DNA from: an uncultured Butyricicoccus sp.
GTDB taxonomy: Bacteria; Bacillota; Clostridia; Oscillospirales; Butyricicoccaceae
Assembly: GCA_947575935.1 (NCBI GenBank)
Contig: CANPPM010000169.1
Span: 1 to 6,205 of the forward strand
Direction of reading: 5' to 3'
Length of the DNA stretch: 6,205 nt
The notes beneath the pieces are model-generated. The model ran no database searches and was not told the origin of the DNA. It saw nothing but the letters and a program-made list of their open reading frames with translations. This document shows positions 5,356 to 6,205 of the stretch, piece after piece (positions within the stretch are counted from its first letter, which is position 1; each line of letters opens with the position of its first letter). The translations under genes were made by a program, and so were the position numbers.

Positions 5356-6126
5356 CTAGAGGGAAAAGCGTGTAATAGCCTGCCGTAGGGCGCGGTCAAA
5401 GCAGGCGAAGCTGTGCGAGTCTTGCCAGGAATCAAATGTGAACGGCGTCCCGGCCTCGCGGAGCGCTTCGCAGAAGCGCAGATGATCGGGATAAAAACCG
5501 TCTTCTGTGCCGCAGGTCAGGTAAAGTGTGGGAAGCTGTTCCGGTGGGAGGCTCTTGGCCAGCGTAAGCACGTCGTATTCGGGCTTCCAGTCGTAGCGCT
5601 CGCCAAAGATGGCGCGGAAATCCTGCAGCAGCTGCGTCCCGAAGGCGGCGGCAAATGCCTGCCCCCCGCTTTCGCGGAGCGCGGCAAGGCCGCTGCGCAG
5701 ATCCAGACAGGCGGCGGAAAAGGCGGCGCATTTGCCGAAGCGGCCAGGATGGGAGAGCGCACAGCGCAGCGCCCCGTAACCGCCCATTGACGCGCCCATA
5801 ATGACGGTATCCTCGGGCTGTGCCGAAATATGGAATATGCTTTTGCAGATTTCGGGCAGTTCTTCAGAGATATAGGTAAAATAGGCGAATCCGTACGCCA
5901 TATCGCTGTAAAAGCTGCGCCCGGCTTCCGGCATAATATAGATGGTGCGGCCTTCGGCGGCATAGGCTGCCAGCATAGAATAGTCAAGCCAGCTCTGGTG
6001 GTTGCCGTACAGGCCGTGCAGCAGATAGGCAACCCGATAGTGCTCCTGCAGGACGTTCGGGGTGACGATAGTCAGCCCGGTATCCATCTGCAGGGTTTGG
6101 GAAAATACGGTTCCATGTAGTCTCAT
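5356..6126 (-). CDS. Putative esterase-family alpha/beta hydrolase (EstA-like)
   Basis: Serine hydrolase of 256 residues, probably a cytoplasmic carboxylesterase on small acyl esters such as acetyl or short-chain esters; the true substrate is unknown. It fits the putative-esterase (esterase D-like) family: oxyanion strand Y-L-L-H-G-L-Y-G (34-41) followed by N-H-Q-S-W; nucleophile elbow G-A-S-M-G-G with S113; acid D209 in C-G-T-E-D-G-F-Y-P-D; and histidine H238 in D-S-H-S-F-A-C-F-D, where relatives often have an aromatic W-x-Y-W-D stretch. M-P-E-A-G-R-S-F-Y-S-D (65-75) is also typical. No signal peptide or lipobox is seen. The RBS TGGAGGA (6135-6141) is 8 nt from the ATG. No convincing promoter is visible in the 79 bp upstream, so it may be transcribed with a gene beyond the window end. 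It converges with the DUF1836 gene. Confidence 0.92.
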   Translation of the reverse strand: MRLHGTVFSQTLQMDTGLTIVTPNVLQEHYRVAYLLHGLYGNHQSWLDYSMLAAYAAEGRTIYIMPEAGRSFYSDMAYGFAYFTYISEELPEICKSIFHISAQPEDTVIMGASMGGYGALRCALSHPGRFGKCAAFSAACLDLRSGLAALRESGGQAFAAAFGTQLLQDFRAIFGERYDWKPEYDVLTLAKSLPPEQLPTLYLTCGTEDGFYPDHLRFCEALREAGTPFTFDSWQDSHSFACFDRALRQAITRFSL

Positions 6127-6183
6127 CGGTTGATTCCTCCATTTTTAGGATAGGCGCCGTTTGAAAAATGGAAATATGCACAA

Positions 6184-6204
6184 TGGCGAGGAATTTTTTC
6201 GCCA
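6184..6204. other. Small stem-loop at the window edge, upstream of the esterase gene
   Basis: TGGCGA (6184-6189) and TCGCCA (6199-6204) form a 6-bp inverted repeat with a 9-nt loop that contains a run of five T residues on the plus strand. It could be the end of an upstream unit, part of the esterase leader, or chance. The window ends one base later, so context is missing. Confidence 0.25.
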
Positions 6205-6205
6205 G

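Noticed and set aside
6127..6183. Promoter for the esterase gene (TATCCT at 6147-6152 on the minus strand)
   Set aside because: No acceptable -35 box at 16-18 bp.

Overview
The window looks like a chromosomal segment from a moderately GC-rich Gram-positive anaerobe, most plausibly a clostridial Firmicute of the Oscillospiraceae/Ruminococcaceae kind. The reasons are GC-rich third codon positions, strong AGGAGG-type ribosome binding sites before every gene, a DUF1836 protein (a family largely confined to Firmicutes), and short SerA/SerC enzymes that read like clostridial homologues. The genus is inference. No rRNA, tRNA, CRISPR array, insertion sequence or phage gene was seen.

Layout: (1) 60-821, plus strand, a multi-pass membrane protein of the DUF1624 / heparan-alpha-glucosaminide N-acetyltransferase-like family. 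(2) 896-930, a 15-bp perfect hairpin between convergent genes, with a T-rich tail on the minus strand. (3) 992-3346, minus strand, the serC-serA serine biosynthesis unit (serC first), with a structured 141-nt intergenic spacer. (4) 3347-3629, the serC promoter (TTGACT-17-TAAAAT) and a roughly 250-nt leader RNA. The leader has an internal terminator-like stem with a U-tract and a pair of mutually exclusive stems. It carries no T-box signature and I could not assign it to a known riboswitch. (5) 3740-3776, a 16-bp perfect hairpin. (6) 3917-4567, minus strand, a hemolysin III / TrhA (PAQR-like) membrane protein. (7) 4599-4680, a compact divergent control region: two opposed sigma-A-type promoters with -35 boxes 7 bp apart, plus two abutting 13-bp palindromes over the -10 and start of the minus-strand promoter. 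(8) 4736-5260, plus strand, a DUF1836 putative HTH protein. (9) 5270-5301, a hairpin shared by convergent genes. (10) 5356-6126, minus strand, an alpha/beta-hydrolase of the putative esterase family.

How the genes relate: SerC and SerA carry out the first two steps from 3-phosphoglycerate towards serine (SerA oxidises it, SerC transaminates the product). No phosphoserine phosphatase gene lies here, so the third step must be encoded elsewhere. The other genes are single-gene units bounded by hairpins. The only suggested regulatory link is between the DUF1836 protein and the divergently transcribed trhA gene, through the palindrome-rich region between them.

The most interesting parts are the unassigned serC leader and the palindromic divergent promoter. 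Everything else is ordinary housekeeping or accessory chromosome content.
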